The notes under the pieces: generated by a model | What the model was told of the DNA's origin: nothing | What the model saw: only the letters and a program-made list of their open reading frames with translations | Databases searched by the model: none | Program-made: the position numbers and the translations under genes | Assembly (NCBI RefSeq): GCF_900103035.1 | Contig: NZ_FMWO01000060.1 | Coordinates: 1 to 58,708 of the forward strand | Source: Nitrosomonas mobilis | GTDB lineage: Bacteria > Pseudomonadota > Gammaproteobacteria > Burkholderiales > Nitrosomonadaceae | Reading direction: 5' to 3' | Length of the DNA stretch: 58,708 nucleotides | In this document: positions 26,461-37,584 of the stretch, piece after piece | Layout: every line of letters starts with the position of its first letter | Numbering within the stretch: the first letter of the stretch is position 1

Positions 26461-28578
26461 TTGACAGGAAGCCTATATGACTGGAATATCGTCAAACCAG
26501 AAACCAGAAACCAGAATGGCGACACGGTCGCACTCCGCATGTTGACACTGTTTAAGGGACTGAATGTTCATTATCTGACCCATATTACGGGCTTGGTTTT
26601 TATTGTGCTGTTGTTGACAGGTTTATTCATGTTGCATACTGAGGCGCAGCACGCGCGTCAACATTCAGCACACATGAAAATCATCATGCAGATTTATCAT
26701 TATATTGGACAGCTGAGTGTCGATGCTGCGCCACAGCGCATCGATGAGGTTGGGCTATCATACACAAAATGGCAGGAGAGCCTGAATCAGCTCAGTCATC
26801 ATGCAAGGTTACTGCAACGAGGAGGTCAGTTCCTGGGAAGTGAGATAAAACCAGTAATCGAATTGCTGCCTGCTGATGTATTTGACTCTTTTGATCAGCC
26901 ATGGCAAGTGACTAAAATCAATCTTCAATCAGCTCTGGCAAACCGTGACCTCCTGATCGCCATGGTCGAGCTTAAAATACATATTTTTGCTATCCATCAC
27001 AGACTGCAAAACAAGCTGCAATCATTATCCGTTAAGTTGGCGCAGGCAGGATGGAACGCTGATCAAATCGGAACGATCGACACCATCAGCACCTTGGCGT
27101 CAGCAATGGCTGCTGCTATCCCACTGACTTCGGCAGTCGATTTTGATCACATGGATCGGACTAATCCGCTGAATACATCATTCAGCAGGCTAGCAACCAT
27201 GCGCGACAAACTGAAAGAAAGCATAGAATTACTGCGCGTATCAACAGCAAACAACCTGCTGGATCAGCCAATACCTGCCAACATGACTCTGCATATCGAG
27301 TCAGCCCTGAATGATGCAGCAGAATTGCTGCAGCTATCAAACAAAATCACCCCTGATGCCGCGGGTACTTGGCAGCATTTCCAGGCATCGCTGACAGCCA
27401 GTCGGCAAATGGTTGAACCGCTCAGCCATATTGAACAGGGTGTAACAGCATATTTTCAAGATTTGCAAACCCGGCAAACGATATTGATCCTAGCATCGTT
27501 AATTCTGGCGGCCATTGCGGCATTCCTGTTTATCTACAGTTTCTCCAATAATCTGCGCAAGAAGCTATTACGAGGAAAACATGATGTCGAGCATACACAG
27601 CAAGCCATTCTGCGACTGCTCAACGAAATGGAGAAACCCGCCAATGGCGATCTGACCGCTCGCATGTCGGTAACGGAGAATATGACCGGTACCATTGCTG
27701 ATGCCATCAACCTGACTATTGAGGAATTGCAAGCTCTGGTCAAGAAAGTGGACTACGCCAGCACGCATGTGATCAATACTTCCACACAAGCCGAAAAAAT
27801 TTCATCAGGACTGCTTACCGTAGCCCAGGCACAATCACAGAAAATCGAGGAAAGTACGATTACCGTGCTGAGTATTGCCGAATCACTGGAAACCGTGTCC
27901 AGATCCGCCAATGCGTGTGCCGAAGTTTCAAAACAATCGCTGAAGGCCGCCGAAAGCGGAGCGCATGCGGTTCAGGATGCCATCAATGGCATGAATGAAA
28001 TTCGTACTTATATTCAGGAAACGGCCAAACGCATCAAACGCCTTGGCGAAAGTTCCCAGGAAATTGGCGAGATCGTCACACTCATTTCGGATATTACAGA
28101 ACAAACCAATGTGCTGGCATTAAATGCCGCCATTCAGGCTGCCTCGGCAGGAGAAGCTGGCAAAGGTTTCTCGGTGATCGCACAGGAAATACAGCGCCTG
28201 GCGGAACACTCAGCCGAGGCTACCAAGCAAATCAGCACACTGGTTCGTAATATCCGCGGAGATACCCAGGATACCATTATCGCGATGGAACGCAGTACGA
28301 CAGGTGTTGTAGAGGGTACCAGGCGCGCAAATGCGACCGGGGATGCACTGGAAGAGATAGAAACCGTTTCGAAGCAATTGGCGCAACTGGTAGCCGAGAT
28401 TTCAGCGGCAACACGCAGCCAAACTCTGGTTACCAGCAAAATTGCCAAAAGCATGGAAGATATTCTGGCCATTACACGCCAGACAACCGAAGGAACCGCC
28501 AGCAATGCCGACTCCATCAAGCGGATCGCTGACCATGCAACCAGACTGAAAGCATCTATTTCCCGTTTTAAGGTGTAG
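26461..28578 (+). CDS. pilJ: PilJ-type methyl-accepting chemotaxis protein
   Basis: The 705-residue receptor has membrane helices at about residues 38-58 and 341-362, with a helical periplasmic domain between them. Then come a HAMP-like linker and a methyl-accepting signalling domain with the conserved hairpin tip [20 protein letters not shown] then [13 protein letters not shown] near residues 545-580. PilJ receptors feed the Chp/Pil chemosensory pathway that controls type IV pilus twitching and cAMP. The next gene is a ChpA-type kinase, which supports the call. The start is uncertain: TTG 26461 gives the longest frame, and ATG 26539 is an alternative. An ATG at 26477 with a good ribosome-binding site lies in another frame. 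Confidence 0.9.
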   Translation: MTGSLYDWNIVKPETRNQNGDTVALRMLTLFKGLNVHYLTHITGLVFIVLLLTGLFMLHTEAQHARQHSAHMKIIMQIYHYIGQLSVDAAPQRIDEVGLSYTKWQESLNQLSHHARLLQRGGQFLGSEIKPVIELLPADVFDSFDQPWQVTKINLQSALANRDLLIAMVELKIHIFAIHHRLQNKLQSLSVKLAQAGWNADQIGTIDTISTLASAMAAAIPLTSAVDFDHMDRTNPLNTSFSRLATMRDKLKESIELLRVSTANNLLDQPIPANMTLHIESALNDAAELLQLSNKITPDAAGTWQHFQASLTASRQMVEPLSHIEQGVTAYFQDLQTRQTILILASLILAAIAAFLFIYSFSNNLRKKLLRGKHDVEHTQQAILRLLNEMEKPANGDLTARMSVTENMTGTIADAINLTIEELQALVKKVDYASTHVINTSTQAEKISSGLLTVAQAQSQKIEESTITVLSIAESLETVSRSANACAEVSKQSLKAAESGAHAVQDAINGMNEIRTYIQETAKRIKRLGESSQEIGEIVTLISDITEQTNVLALNAAIQAASAGEAGKGFSVIAQEIQRLAEHSAEATKQISTLVRNIRGDTQDTIIAMERSTTGVVEGTRRANATGDALEEIETVSKQLAQLVAEISAATRSQTLVTSKIAKSMEDILAITRQTTEGTASNADSIKRIADHATRLKASISRFKV

Positions 28579-28652
28579 AGAGTTGGCGCGGGCAGGCTAC
28601 ACAACTAATTCCAAAATACTTTGTTTATCCATAGACTTATAAAGGCTGTTTC

Positions 28653-31600
28653 ATGAATACTGAAACCAGAATCAATATTTCGAGTGTAGTCGGTATCCGA
28701 GAAGCTATCGAACAGATTTTTACGCTGATTATTCGACACCTTGACGCCTTCCGCGATAATCCGGAAGATTTACAGCAGATTGAAAATTGCCACTATTACA
28801 CCCATCAGCTAAACGGCATGCTGGAAATGCTGGGGCTAAATGGCATATTATTCGTAACCAATAATTTGGAATCCCTGTTGAAATCCTTGTATCAGCAGGA
28901 ACTCGAACCTATTCCACAAACCTTGGAGACTGCCAGACAAGCCATTCGTCTGGTCTATCGTCATCTTGATAGTCTGGTAGATGGTGAAGCGGATAATCCG
29001 GCGAAGTTCTTCCTGATTTATCAAAAGATCATGCAGGCGCGAGGAGTCGAGGCAATTTCAGAGGCCGATCTGTTCTTTCCCAATATGCGCGAAGAACCAC
29101 CTTTACCACCTGTGCAATATCCACTTGATACTCAAGCCAGGCTAACCGCTGCCCGCCATGCTCGTGCCCAGTTTCAAAGCGGCTTACTTGGCTGGCTGAA
29201 AGACGCGAATAATCGGCAAAATCTGCAAAAAATGGTCGATGCAGTCCGTTCGATTGAAAAGCTTCCCGCATCTCATGAACAGAGAATTTTCTGGTGGATA
29301 TCCTCTGGATTTTTAGATAGCCTGCTGTTGAGTGAACAAAGCATAAATCAAACTACGCGCCGCCTGTGTGGAAAAATCGAGCAGGAAATTAGACATCTTG
29401 ATAAAGAAAATCATCAAATCGTCGATCAGTTGACGCGTGAACTGCTCTACCGGGTAGCGCGCAGCGAACCTGTCAGCGAGCGCATCCAGGAAATCAGTCA
29501 AGTCTATGATTGGCAAGCGCTACTAACATCGTTTGACCACCCTCTCCAGTTGGATCAAATGCTGCAGGATGAAGATGCTCAGGCACCGGAGCTTGATGCC
29601 ATGCAGCATCTGTTGCAAACGATCAATGATGACTGGCGTGAATTTAGCGCAGGAAAACAGCAATATCTGGCTGATTTGTTAATGTCGATTGACAAACTCA
29701 AGCTGCATTGCCAAAAGACAAATTGCCCGTCACTGGAAAAACTAATTGGCGTCCTGCATGGGGCATTTTCCTATGTACGTATCCGACCACAAAGTATGAA
29801 TGGCAATATCGCGCTCGATATTGCCTCATCTCTACTGTTAATCGAGAATGCGTTGGAAAACTTTCATCAATTGGCGCCCGAGTTCCCGAATCAGGTGGAA
29901 GCACTGGCCACTCGTATCCGCGCAGTCATTACTGGTAAAGAAGAAACCACTCATTTACCCGATTTACCGGGGCCTGACCAGGCTGGGTATCATGTGCAGG
30001 AAAAAAAGCTGCAAAAACAGGTCGCACAGGAAATACTGACCAGTCTGGCGCAAATAGAAGATATTCTCGATCGATTCTTTTTTGAACCACAGATACGCAA
30101 CGATCTACCTGCCCTGCCCGCTCTGTTCAAGCAGATCTCCGGTGTTCTCGATATGCTGGGACTGGATGATCAGGCGACCAGACTGCTGGGATTATGTCGT
30201 AGTCTGGCTGAGGACCTTACCGAATCAACCAGTCGAATTGATCCGGACAAACAGACCTTACTGGCAAATGCATTAAGCAGCTTCAGCTTTTATATTGAAG
30301 CACTGAAAAATTCACAGCCTGATTGTCAAAACATTGTAACGTCAGCAATCAGCATGTTTGACCAGGAGCAGATTGAATCATCTTCCTCACCGCACCAGCC
30401 TAACGCAGTGACTGACTATGCTACATCATTACCCAATCTGTCGCTGGAAACGGAAAGCAAGGAAATTGATCAGGAGCTGCTGGCGATTTTCCTTGAGGAA
30501 GCAGATGACGTACTGACAACCATTAACGAACATCTACAACTCTGTCAGACTGATCCAGCCGATATGGCATCGCTGACGACTATCCGCCGTGGGTTCCATA
30601 CACTGAAGGGAAGCGGTCGCATGGTACAGCTGCGTGAACTCAGCGAGGTTGCCTGGCGAGTTGAGCAGCTGCTTAATCGGTGGCTGAGTGAACAAAAACC
30701 CGCTAATTCCGCCTTGCTCGAATTGCTGAACGACTGCCATCTGAAATTTAGTGGTTGGTGCGCCAGTCTCAGAAAAAACGGCTCTGCCGAGATCGAAGCA
30801 AACCGCTTCACCGAGCGAATCAAAAACTTGATGTACGGCACAGATACGCAATTATCACCATCTATTGAAGCAACGTCTCCAGTACAACCTGTTGTTACAG
30901 CTGAACCTGATTCCGAGCCTGAGTCTGAATTAGAATTTGTTTTTGAACCGACACCCATCGACGCGCTATCCAAAATACAAGATAACGCAGCGGATGAAAC
31001 ATGCGTCATGATTGGCGATATTCCGGTAGCACGTGATCTGTTCGCCATTTTCAGCAAAGAAGCACGTGAACGGGTTATGACACTCAAAAGCGAAACTGCT
31101 GTTATTGAGGATGATCATAACTCCCCTGTTTCGCATGAAGCTATGCTGGCTGCACATACGCTTGCCAGCGCTTCACATTCTCTCGGATTGAATGATATTT
31201 CCCGCCTGGCAAAAGTGACGGAACAATGGTTAAGTCATTTACTGGAGACTACCAGTAAACTTGATGGCCAGACACGACCACTGATAGCACAAGCGGTGAA
31301 ACTACTCGATACCATGGTTGAATCAGCTTGCCAGCAGCAATTACCGGCAAAAAATATTGTGCAGACGAGTGAAGTACTAATACAGCAATTAGCTAATCGT
31401 CTGGATGCACTTGAGCAATCTGGCATGGCAGCAGAATTAGCTTTGGAAGAATCCGAATTCGAGACCCAAGACCAGCCAGGCAACCAGCTTGAATTTGTAT
31501 TGCCTGAGCCGATGATTGAGTCAGAGTCGTTGGCATTCTCGCCATTGACTGCGGGCGACACTGCTATCGAGGATCATGAGTTGCTAGGCGTGTTTCTGGA

Positions 31601-33842
31601 AGAAGCTGAAGAATTACTTCCGGAAATTGGCAGTAACCTGCGTGCCTGGCGCAGTCAGCCTGTTCACTCTGGCCAGTCTACCGCGTGCCGGGCGTTGCTG
31701 CGTGCATTGCATACATTCAAAGGCAGCGCCAGAATGACCGGATTATTGCAACTGGGTGAGCAGGCGCATCAGATGGAAACTGCGATCGAGAACCGGCAGA
31801 ATCAAGCGACTGATACTGCATTTTATGACATGCTCGACAGTCAGTTTGACGCCATTCTGGAAAAAATTGAACCGTTACGCCACTCCTATCTCGAGATATC
31901 TTCATTCGAACCGCTGCCGACAGAAAACCAGGATGTTGAAACAGCAGATAAGCAGACGCCCTCATTTGATATGTCGACGCTTACAACAGAAGCTGAAGCA
32001 CCCGTCCAGAAAACCATATTGCGCGTTGATGCGGAACTGATCGACCGGCTCGTCAGTGATTCCGGTGAGTCGAGCATTGCCCGCTCACAAGTCGAGGCGC
32101 AGCTGGCTGAATTCAAGCAGTATCTGCTGGATCTGGATGAAAGCGTCGATCGCATGCGCGGACAGCTTCGTGAAATGGAGCTGCTGGCAGAAACACGCAT
32201 AGCTTCTGGAGCAGCTGGCGTACCTTCATCGACAGCTACATCGGCTGATTTCGATCCACTCGAACTGGACCAGTTTACTCGCTCCCAGGAATTACCCCGT
32301 CTGATGGCGGAATGCATGGATGACGTAGTCACCATTCATAAAAGCCTGCGGGAAATTCAACGTAATGCCGAAGCTGCCGTCAATCAGCAGGCACGGTTAA
32401 ATCGCCAGCTACAGCAAGATCTGGTAAATATCCGTACAGTACCGTTCAAATATTTCTCGGAGCGACTGCACCATATCGCCCGACAAGTCTCTCGCGATGC
32501 TCATAAAAAAACCGTGTTGACGATTGATGGAGATCAAATTGAAATTGACCGCAGCATTGCAGACAAGATCATTTCTCCGCTCGAACATTTACTGCGTAAC
32601 GCCATCGTGCATGGCATCGAATCTTCGGAGCAGAGACTAAATGCAGGCAAACCAGAAACAGGCAGTATCACCCTCGCCGTTCGCCAGCAGGGCAACGAAA
32701 TTCATATCACACTGGAAGACGATGGTGCCGGCCTGGATCAGGGTCGCATTCGTGAAAAAGCTCGGCAGCTTGGATTGATTGAAGAGACCGATAATCTGGA
32801 TGAATCCCAGCTGCAGTCCTTGATCTTCCGCCACGGGCTTTCGACCTTGGATGAAGTGACCGACATTGCCGGACGCGGAATTGGTCTGGATGTCGTCAAT
32901 AACAAAATGACAGAAATCGGTGGCAGTATCGCGGTCGCATCCTCCCTGGGCCAGGGCACAACCTTTACATTGCGCCTGCCCATAACATTGGCAGTGTTGC
33001 CGGCTTTGATGGTCAAAACGGCTGAAAACCGCTATGCCATTCCAACTTCAATTGTTGCCAGTGTTCAGGTATTGAACGCCGAAGCTCTCGGTGCAGCTTA
33101 CGAGGCACGTCAGATCACGCATGAAGGACAAGATTTCCCGTTAGTCTATCTGGCGCATCTGCTGGAAGAAACGAACCAGGCACCCGAAATCGAACGGCAT
33201 AACCGGGTACTGTTGCTGCAAACCGGACAGGAGCGGCTGGCAATTCATACCGATGTCTTGATTGGTCAATGCGAAGTGATAATCAAGAACGCTGGCCAGC
33301 AACTGATGCGCGCACCCGGCGTGGAAGGCGCCACTATCATGGGGGATGGCAGCATCGTGCTGATTATCAATCCCCTTAAATTGTTGCAACGTGACCAGAC
33401 CAAAGCGTTGCTGTCTGGTACTGCCACATCACTGCTACACTCTGTGGATACAGTCCGACCCGCCAGCACGACACCCGTGGTGATGATCGTCGATGATTCT
33501 CTGACTGTACGCAAGGTTACCAGCCGTTTGCTAGAACGGCAGGGTTATGAAATCCTGATTGCAAAGGACGGTGTCGGGGCATTGGAACTGCTGCGGGAAA
33601 CGGTACCCGCCGTCATGCTAGTCGATATTGAAATGCCACACATGGATGGTTTTGAACTGATCCGGACGGTGCGTAACAACCCGGATCTGCAGCACATCCC
33701 CGTCATCATCATCTCATCGCGCACGGCGGACAAGCATCGTGAGCTTGCCAGAGAACTGGGTGTGAACGAATTCATGGGCAAGCCCTATCTGGAAGAAGAG
33801 CTGATCAGCCATATTGAGCGGCTTGTAAAAGCGGACTATTAG
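28653..33842 (+). CDS. chpA: ChpA/PilL-type hybrid chemotaxis kinase
   Basis: The 1729-residue protein has several histidine-phosphotransfer modules. Two keep the key residue: His649 in GFHTLKGSGRM and His1020 in LHTFKGSARM. Two others are degenerate (HQLNGMLEMLGL near the N-terminus, HTLASASHSLGL near 835). A CheA-like core follows: dimer helices at about 1180-1280, HLLRNAIVHGIES (N-box), DDGAGLDQ, GRGIGLDVVNN, and a CheW-like domain (LPALMVKTAENRYAIPTSIV). The C-terminal receiver has phospho-acceptor Asp1658 (MLVDIEMPHMDGF). It receives signals from PilJ and phosphorylates PilG/PilH-type regulators, which are absent here. Pro/Glu-rich linkers separate the modules. Confidence 0.92.
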   Translation: MNTETRINISSVVGIREAIEQIFTLIIRHLDAFRDNPEDLQQIENCHYYTHQLNGMLEMLGLNGILFVTNNLESLLKSLYQQELEPIPQTLETARQAIRLVYRHLDSLVDGEADNPAKFFLIYQKIMQARGVEAISEADLFFPNMREEPPLPPVQYPLDTQARLTAARHARAQFQSGLLGWLKDANNRQNLQKMVDAVRSIEKLPASHEQRIFWWISSGFLDSLLLSEQSINQTTRRLCGKIEQEIRHLDKENHQIVDQLTRELLYRVARSEPVSERIQEISQVYDWQALLTSFDHPLQLDQMLQDEDAQAPELDAMQHLLQTINDDWREFSAGKQQYLADLLMSIDKLKLHCQKTNCPSLEKLIGVLHGAFSYVRIRPQSMNGNIALDIASSLLLIENALENFHQLAPEFPNQVEALATRIRAVITGKEETTHLPDLPGPDQAGYHVQEKKLQKQVAQEILTSLAQIEDILDRFFFEPQIRNDLPALPALFKQISGVLDMLGLDDQATRLLGLCRSLAEDLTESTSRIDPDKQTLLANALSSFSFYIEALKNSQPDCQNIVTSAISMFDQEQIESSSSPHQPNAVTDYATSLPNLSLETESKEIDQELLAIFLEEADDVLTTINEHLQLCQTDPADMASLTTIRRGFHTLKGSGRMVQLRELSEVAWRVEQLLNRWLSEQKPANSALLELLNDCHLKFSGWCASLRKNGSAEIEANRFTERIKNLMYGTDTQLSPSIEATSPVQPVVTAEPDSEPESELEFVFEPTPIDALSKIQDNAADETCVMIGDIPVARDLFAIFSKEARERVMTLKSETAVIEDDHNSPVSHEAMLAAHTLASASHSLGLNDISRLAKVTEQWLSHLLETTSKLDGQTRPLIAQAVKLLDTMVESACQQQLPAKNIVQTSEVLIQQLANRLDALEQSGMAAELALEESEFETQDQPGNQLEFVLPEPMIESESLAFSPLTAGDTAIEDHELLGVFLEEAEELLPEIGSNLRAWRSQPVHSGQSTACRALLRALHTFKGSARMTGLLQLGEQAHQMETAIENRQNQATDTAFYDMLDSQFDAILEKIEPLRHSYLEISSFEPLPTENQDVETADKQTPSFDMSTLTTEAEAPVQKTILRVDAELIDRLVSDSGESSIARSQVEAQLAEFKQYLLDLDESVDRMRGQLREMELLAETRIASGAAGVPSSTATSADFDPLELDQFTRSQELPRLMAECMDDVVTIHKSLREIQRNAEAAVNQQARLNRQLQQDLVNIRTVPFKYFSERLHHIARQVSRDAHKKTVLTIDGDQIEIDRSIADKIISPLEHLLRNAIVHGIESSEQRLNAGKPETGSITLAVRQQGNEIHITLEDDGAGLDQGRIREKARQLGLIEETDNLDESQLQSLIFRHGLSTLDEVTDIAGRGIGLDVVNNKMTEIGGSIAVASSLGQGTTFTLRLPITLAVLPALMVKTAENRYAIPTSIVASVQVLNAEALGAAYEARQITHEGQDFPLVYLAHLLEETNQAPEIERHNRVLLLQTGQERLAIHTDVLIGQCEVIIKNAGQQLMRAPGVEGATIMGDGSIVLIINPLKLLQRDQTKALLSGTATSLLHSVDTVRPASTTPVVMIVDDSLTVRKVTSRLLERQGYEILIAKDGVGALELLRETVPAVMLVDIEMPHMDGFELIRTVRNNPDLQHIPVIIISSRTADKHRELARELGVNEFMGKPYLEEELISHIERLVKADY

Positions 33843-33851
33843 TTTCACTAT

Positions 33852-33878
33852 GGGCATGGTTTATTCAATATCATGCCC
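33852..33878. terminator. Bidirectional hairpin between chpA and aroB
   Basis: GGGCATG (33852-33858) pairs with CATGCCC (33872-33878) across a 13-nt AT-rich loop. It lies in the 58-bp gap between the convergent genes, where a shared terminator is expected. Confidence 0.55.
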
Positions 33879-33900
33879 GGAGATGTATTGGCCTTGAGCG

Positions 33901-35010
33901 TCAGCTATCAGCACCGCAGGCAACCAAGCTTTCAACCAGTGCTGTAGTCGGCACGTTATCCACCAGAGCTGACCGGCCGATCTGGTCGAGCAGAATGAAA
34001 CGGATATTGCCGCTTTCCACCTTTTTATCCAACTGCATCAGTTCCAGATAGCGTTGTGTCGTCATGCGCGGTCCTCCAAGTGGCAGGCCAGCCTGTCGAT
34101 ACAAGTGCCGGATACGCTCAACCTCCTGTGAGGAGATGCGCTGCAGCCGACAGGAAAGATCTGCTGCCATCATCGTACCTGCCGCCACGGCTTCACCGTG
34201 CAACCAGACACCATAACCCATCGCGTTTTCGATCGCATGACCAAAGGTATGTCCCAGATTCAGCAAGGCACGCATTCCGCTTTCACGCTCATCCAGCGAA
34301 ACGATTTCCGCCTTGATTTCACAGCTGCGACGAATAGCATGCCTCAACGCCGGTTTTTCCCTTGCCAGTAACGCCTGGATATGCTGAGTCAGCCAGTCGA
34401 AAAACGCCAAATCATGAATGAGGCCGTATTTAATGACTTCCGCCAGCCCCGCGCGCAGTTCCCTGTCCGCCAGGGTATCCAGCGTATCGCTGTCTGCCAG
34501 CACCAGCCGTGGCTGATAGAAAGCGCCAATCATGTTTTTGCCCAGCGGATGGTTGATACCGGTTTTTCCGCCTACGGATGAGTCCACCTGCGCAAGCAGG
34601 GTAGTTGGTATCTGGATAAAAGGCACGCCACGCAGATAGATGGCTGCAGCAAAACCAGTCAAATCGCCAACCACTCCTCCTCCCAGCGCAATCAGGGGGG
34701 TTTTACGTTCGCAACGATGTTCGAGCAATGCAGTAAAAATCTGCTGCAAGTTTTCCTGGTTTTTATATTGTTCGCCATCCGGCAGAATAATGGCAAAGGA
34801 TTCGATCCCCCTATCAGCCAGAGTTGTTTGTAAGACCTGAAGATACAGCGGGGCAACCGTGGTATTCGTCACGATTGCCGCCCGCCCTGCGGGAAAATGA
34901 GGTGCCAGTAGATCTCCCTGCGTCAGCAGACCCTGCCCGATATGGATTGGGTAGCTGCGGTTTTCAGTCGGATTATCCAGCTCGACAGTGACCGTTTCAA
35001 TTTTGTTCAT
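33901..35010 (-). CDS. aroB: 3-dehydroquinate synthase
   Basis: The 369-residue enzyme cyclises DAHP to 3-dehydroquinate in the shikimate pathway. Motifs include [25 protein letters not shown] (NAD-binding), [20 protein letters not shown] and [11 protein letters not shown] with the zinc ligand His, plus GEAVAAG. The length is normal. Its ATG overlaps the stop of the PaaK-like gene (ATGA), which is unusual because aroB commonly follows aroK; here it is coupled to a surface-polysaccharide operon. Confidence 0.97.
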   Translation of the reverse strand: MNKIETVTVELDNPTENRSYPIHIGQGLLTQGDLLAPHFPAGRAAIVTNTTVAPLYLQVLQTTLADRGIESFAIILPDGEQYKNQENLQQIFTALLEHRCERKTPLIALGGGVVGDLTGFAAAIYLRGVPFIQIPTTLLAQVDSSVGGKTGINHPLGKNMIGAFYQPRLVLADSDTLDTLADRELRAGLAEVIKYGLIHDLAFFDWLTQHIQALLAREKPALRHAIRRSCEIKAEIVSLDERESGMRALLNLGHTFGHAIENAMGYGVWLHGEAVAAGTMMAADLSCRLQRISSQEVERIRHLYRQAGLPLGGPRMTTQRYLELMQLDKKVESGNIRFILLDQIGRSALVDNVPTTALVESLVACGADS

Positions 35011-36392
35011 GGAACTACCTTACTGATAATATAACGAAATTTTCCAGATTTTTCAGCCGCGATTTTAGCAATCTGCTCTACTTCGATACTAACATCCCGA
35101 CCTAACCTGGATTGGAATCCGGCGATGATTCTCTCTCTATCGACCTCATTCAACGCACCATCTGCCACGACCATGATGTGCGTCAGATCGAGGCTTTCCT
35201 GAATGATCTTGAAAGCTTTGATGTGCGGCATTTCACGCAGAATATAGATCAGGGCAAGCCCATGCATCACGGTACCATCACGCGCTACAACGAAATCGGT
35301 GCTGCGCCCCTGTATCTCACGCAATAATGGCAGCCCACGGCCACAGGAGCAAGTCTTGTCATCAAGTACACCGATATCACCGGTACGATAGCGGATGAAC
35401 GGAAAATCACTCGTTGCCAAATGGGTAACGACGATCTCCCCTGCTTCGCCCGTTGGCAAAACCCTGCCACCAGTATCGACGATCTCAACTATGATATCTT
35501 CCGCTGTAATGTGCATTCCGCCTGCGGGGCATTCATGGGCGATGAAACCGGCATCGCGCCCGCCATAACCATTGGCAACCGGACAGCCGAAAGTTTTGCT
35601 GATCTGCTTGCGCTGATTATCATACAGACGCTCGGAAGTCACAAACGCCACGCGAATACCCAGATCATTCAGTACAATTCCGGCCCTGTCCGCATGAGCG
35701 GCAATGTGCGAAATCGCAGAAGGATAGCCAAACAACATTTTGGGCCGAATGCGCCGTATTGTTTCAATGAACCCCGCCACTTTGGTATCCGACATTTCGA
35801 ACGCCGGCAGCAACGTGGTACGAAACAGGCGATCACGCCACACACGCAAACCACCCTGCGCATTCAGCTCGATCGGAGAACCCCAAACGACGATCTCGGG
35901 ATCACCAATATCCACCCCCCACCAGCGTGTCGCGCGCCATTTTGCCGCGATGTCGTGACTCACTCGCTCCCTACCGATATAGAAAACCAAAGGCTCACCG
36001 CTGGACCCACCGGTATTGAAGCGAGCAAGTCCCTTTGCATTGGTAGATTTTAGTGCTTCTAGGTACGTGCGTATCACTTGTTTATCAAGTAATGGCAGAA
36101 CCTCCAATTCACTTAATACCGTAATTTTTTCTGGAGCAAAATTTATGCGAGCAAAAAGATCTCGATAAAATGGAACATACTTTTGTGCATGTACCAACAA
36201 TCTACGCAAGCGATCCAGCTGCAGTTGCGTTATCTCTGGAGAAGAAAGCCATTGGGTGCGCTCCAGCGCTTCGCGAATACTGACACTGGTATGTCTCTTG
36301 ATGCGTTCATGCAATGGAAATAACACACCAGATACCCATTGACCATAAACATCAGATGAAGATTTAAAATGACTGGATTTCATAGCGTGCAT
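35007..36392 (-). CDS. PaaK/CapK-like adenylate-forming ligase
   Basis: The 461-residue protein belongs to the phenylacetate-CoA ligase superfamily: [18 protein letters not shown] is the ATP-binding loop, [11 protein letters not shown] and [16 protein letters not shown] the central motifs, and [20 protein letters not shown] the hinge with a Cys pair. The C-terminal lid ends [10 protein letters not shown]. Members of this group are found in capsule and exopolysaccharide clusters and may activate an acyl or amino-acid substituent. It lies between two glycosyltransferases and aroB, with 1-nt and 4-nt overlaps to its neighbours, so a role in decorating polysaccharide is inferred rather than phenylacetate catabolism. 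Confidence 0.8.
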   Translation of the reverse strand: MHAMKSSHFKSSSDVYGQWVSGVLFPLHERIKRHTSVSIREALERTQWLSSPEITQLQLDRLRRLLVHAQKYVPFYRDLFARINFAPEKITVLSELEVLPLLDKQVIRTYLEALKSTNAKGLARFNTGGSSGEPLVFYIGRERVSHDIAAKWRATRWWGVDIGDPEIVVWGSPIELNAQGGLRVWRDRLFRTTLLPAFEMSDTKVAGFIETIRRIRPKMLFGYPSAISHIAAHADRAGIVLNDLGIRVAFVTSERLYDNQRKQISKTFGCPVANGYGGRDAGFIAHECPAGGMHITAEDIIVEIVDTGGRVLPTGEAGEIVVTHLATSDFPFIRYRTGDIGVLDDKTCSCGRGLPLLREIQGRSTDFVVARDGTVMHGLALIYILREMPHIKAFKIIQESLDLTHIMVVADGALNEVDRERIIAGFQSRLGRDVSIEVEQIAKIAAEKSGKFRYIISKVVP

Positions 36393-37567
36393 TAACGGTG
36401 TTGCGATGTCACTGTATCAGTCACATGCTTGTTTAGCACATCCTGGTAAACAGCAAAAAGCTTGCCACATACCTGTGGCCACGCATACTGACACACCAGT
36501 TCCAATCCATTCTCGCCAAATTGCCGAGTCATATCAGCATTCTCCAGCAAGACCAGCATTGCGCTCGCCATCGCATCGGGATCTTGCGGTGGCACCAGTA
36601 AAGCATGATGGCCATGCTCGACCAGAAAAGGCACCCCACCAACATTGGTACTGACTACTGGCACATTACTGGCCAGCGCCTCCAGAACAGAGTTAGGCAT
36701 ATTATCAATCAGACTGGAATTAACCATCAGATCCGCCTGTTGATAAAGTGCTGCCATAGCCTCATTTTCCAAGCGCCCGGTAAACCTTACCCTATCGAGC
36801 AAATCCAGCTCGGCGACCAGTTTTTCCAATGAATCCCGTTCAGGCCCCGATCCTGCAATCGTCAGATTAGCAGCCGGTATTTTTGAGCTTACCCGAAGAA
36901 AGGCGCGAATTGCAGTTGCCACATCGTAAATGGGTTCGAGGTTTCGTGTAACGATAATATGTGGGGCTGTATTTTTTTTCACTGATCTACTGCGCCAACT
37001 GAATCGCTCCAGATTGATGATATTGGGGACAATTTTTGCCTCGACACCAAACTCCTCAAAAACGTGTCTAAGAAAACCGGAAGGTACTATGATTGCCTGA
37101 GTCCTCTTTAAGCTTGGTTTTACCCACAACCATGATCTGGAAAGAAAATTTGCTGCTTCTCCTCCCCGGTAGTTAATGACGACCGGTTTGCCTCTTAACC
37201 ATGCAATCCAGATAGCAGGCGCAGCGTAAAGATGCCATGACCAGCCTGAATTCGCCATGATATGAAACAGATCAACGGTTTGTGATGCCTGCCAAAGATG
37301 CGCCAGATAAGGTAACAAACGAAAGAGCGCGCGAACCCCTTTTATTTTTCCAGCCCAGGCTGGTGTATAGGGTGCATTGACCTGTATTAGTGTAACCAGC
37401 GCTCCTGCTGTGCCTAACAATTCTGCTAACTGTCTGGTCTGGTTAGCCATACCCCCGGATGGGGGCGGTAATGGCCCAACAAGGCCAATGCGCAATCCAG
37501 AAAACAGGAAAGCATCGGTTGAGGTTGTATCAGCATCCGTCATCGGAGCAGCAAATTTCTCATTCAT
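36392..37567 (-). CDS. GT4-family glycosyltransferase
   Basis: The 391-residue protein has two Rossmann halves. The N-terminal one has LVGPLPPPSGGMANQTRQLA, and the C-terminal one has the donor-binding region (VTRNLEPIYDVATAIRAF, IAGSGPERDSLEKL, FTGRLENEAMAALYQQ, VLEALASNVPVVSTNVGGV with the family E-X7-E glutamate). There is no membrane helix apart from a peripheral hydrophobic patch, so it acts at the cytoplasmic side of the membrane. It probably adds a sugar to the lipid-linked exopolysaccharide unit. Its TAA overlaps the next ATG by one base, and the gap to the gene upstream is 17 bp, so the cluster is an operon. Confidence 0.88.
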   Translation of the reverse strand: MNEKFAAPMTDADTTSTDAFLFSGLRIGLVGPLPPPSGGMANQTRQLAELLGTAGALVTLIQVNAPYTPAWAGKIKGVRALFRLLPYLAHLWQASQTVDLFHIMANSGWSWHLYAAPAIWIAWLRGKPVVINYRGGEAANFLSRSWLWVKPSLKRTQAIIVPSGFLRHVFEEFGVEAKIVPNIINLERFSWRSRSVKKNTAPHIIVTRNLEPIYDVATAIRAFLRVSSKIPAANLTIAGSGPERDSLEKLVAELDLLDRVRFTGRLENEAMAALYQQADLMVNSSLIDNMPNSVLEALASNVPVVSTNVGGVPFLVEHGHHALLVPPQDPDAMASAMLVLLENADMTRQFGENGLELVCQYAWPQVCGKLFAVYQDVLNKHVTDTVTSQHR

Positions 37568-37584
37568 ACGAAGCCTTAGCGTAT

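Noticed and set aside
30545..31087. Long antisense frames inside chpA
   Set aside because: They mirror the coding strand's codon bias, lack starts with ribosome-binding sites and resemble no family.
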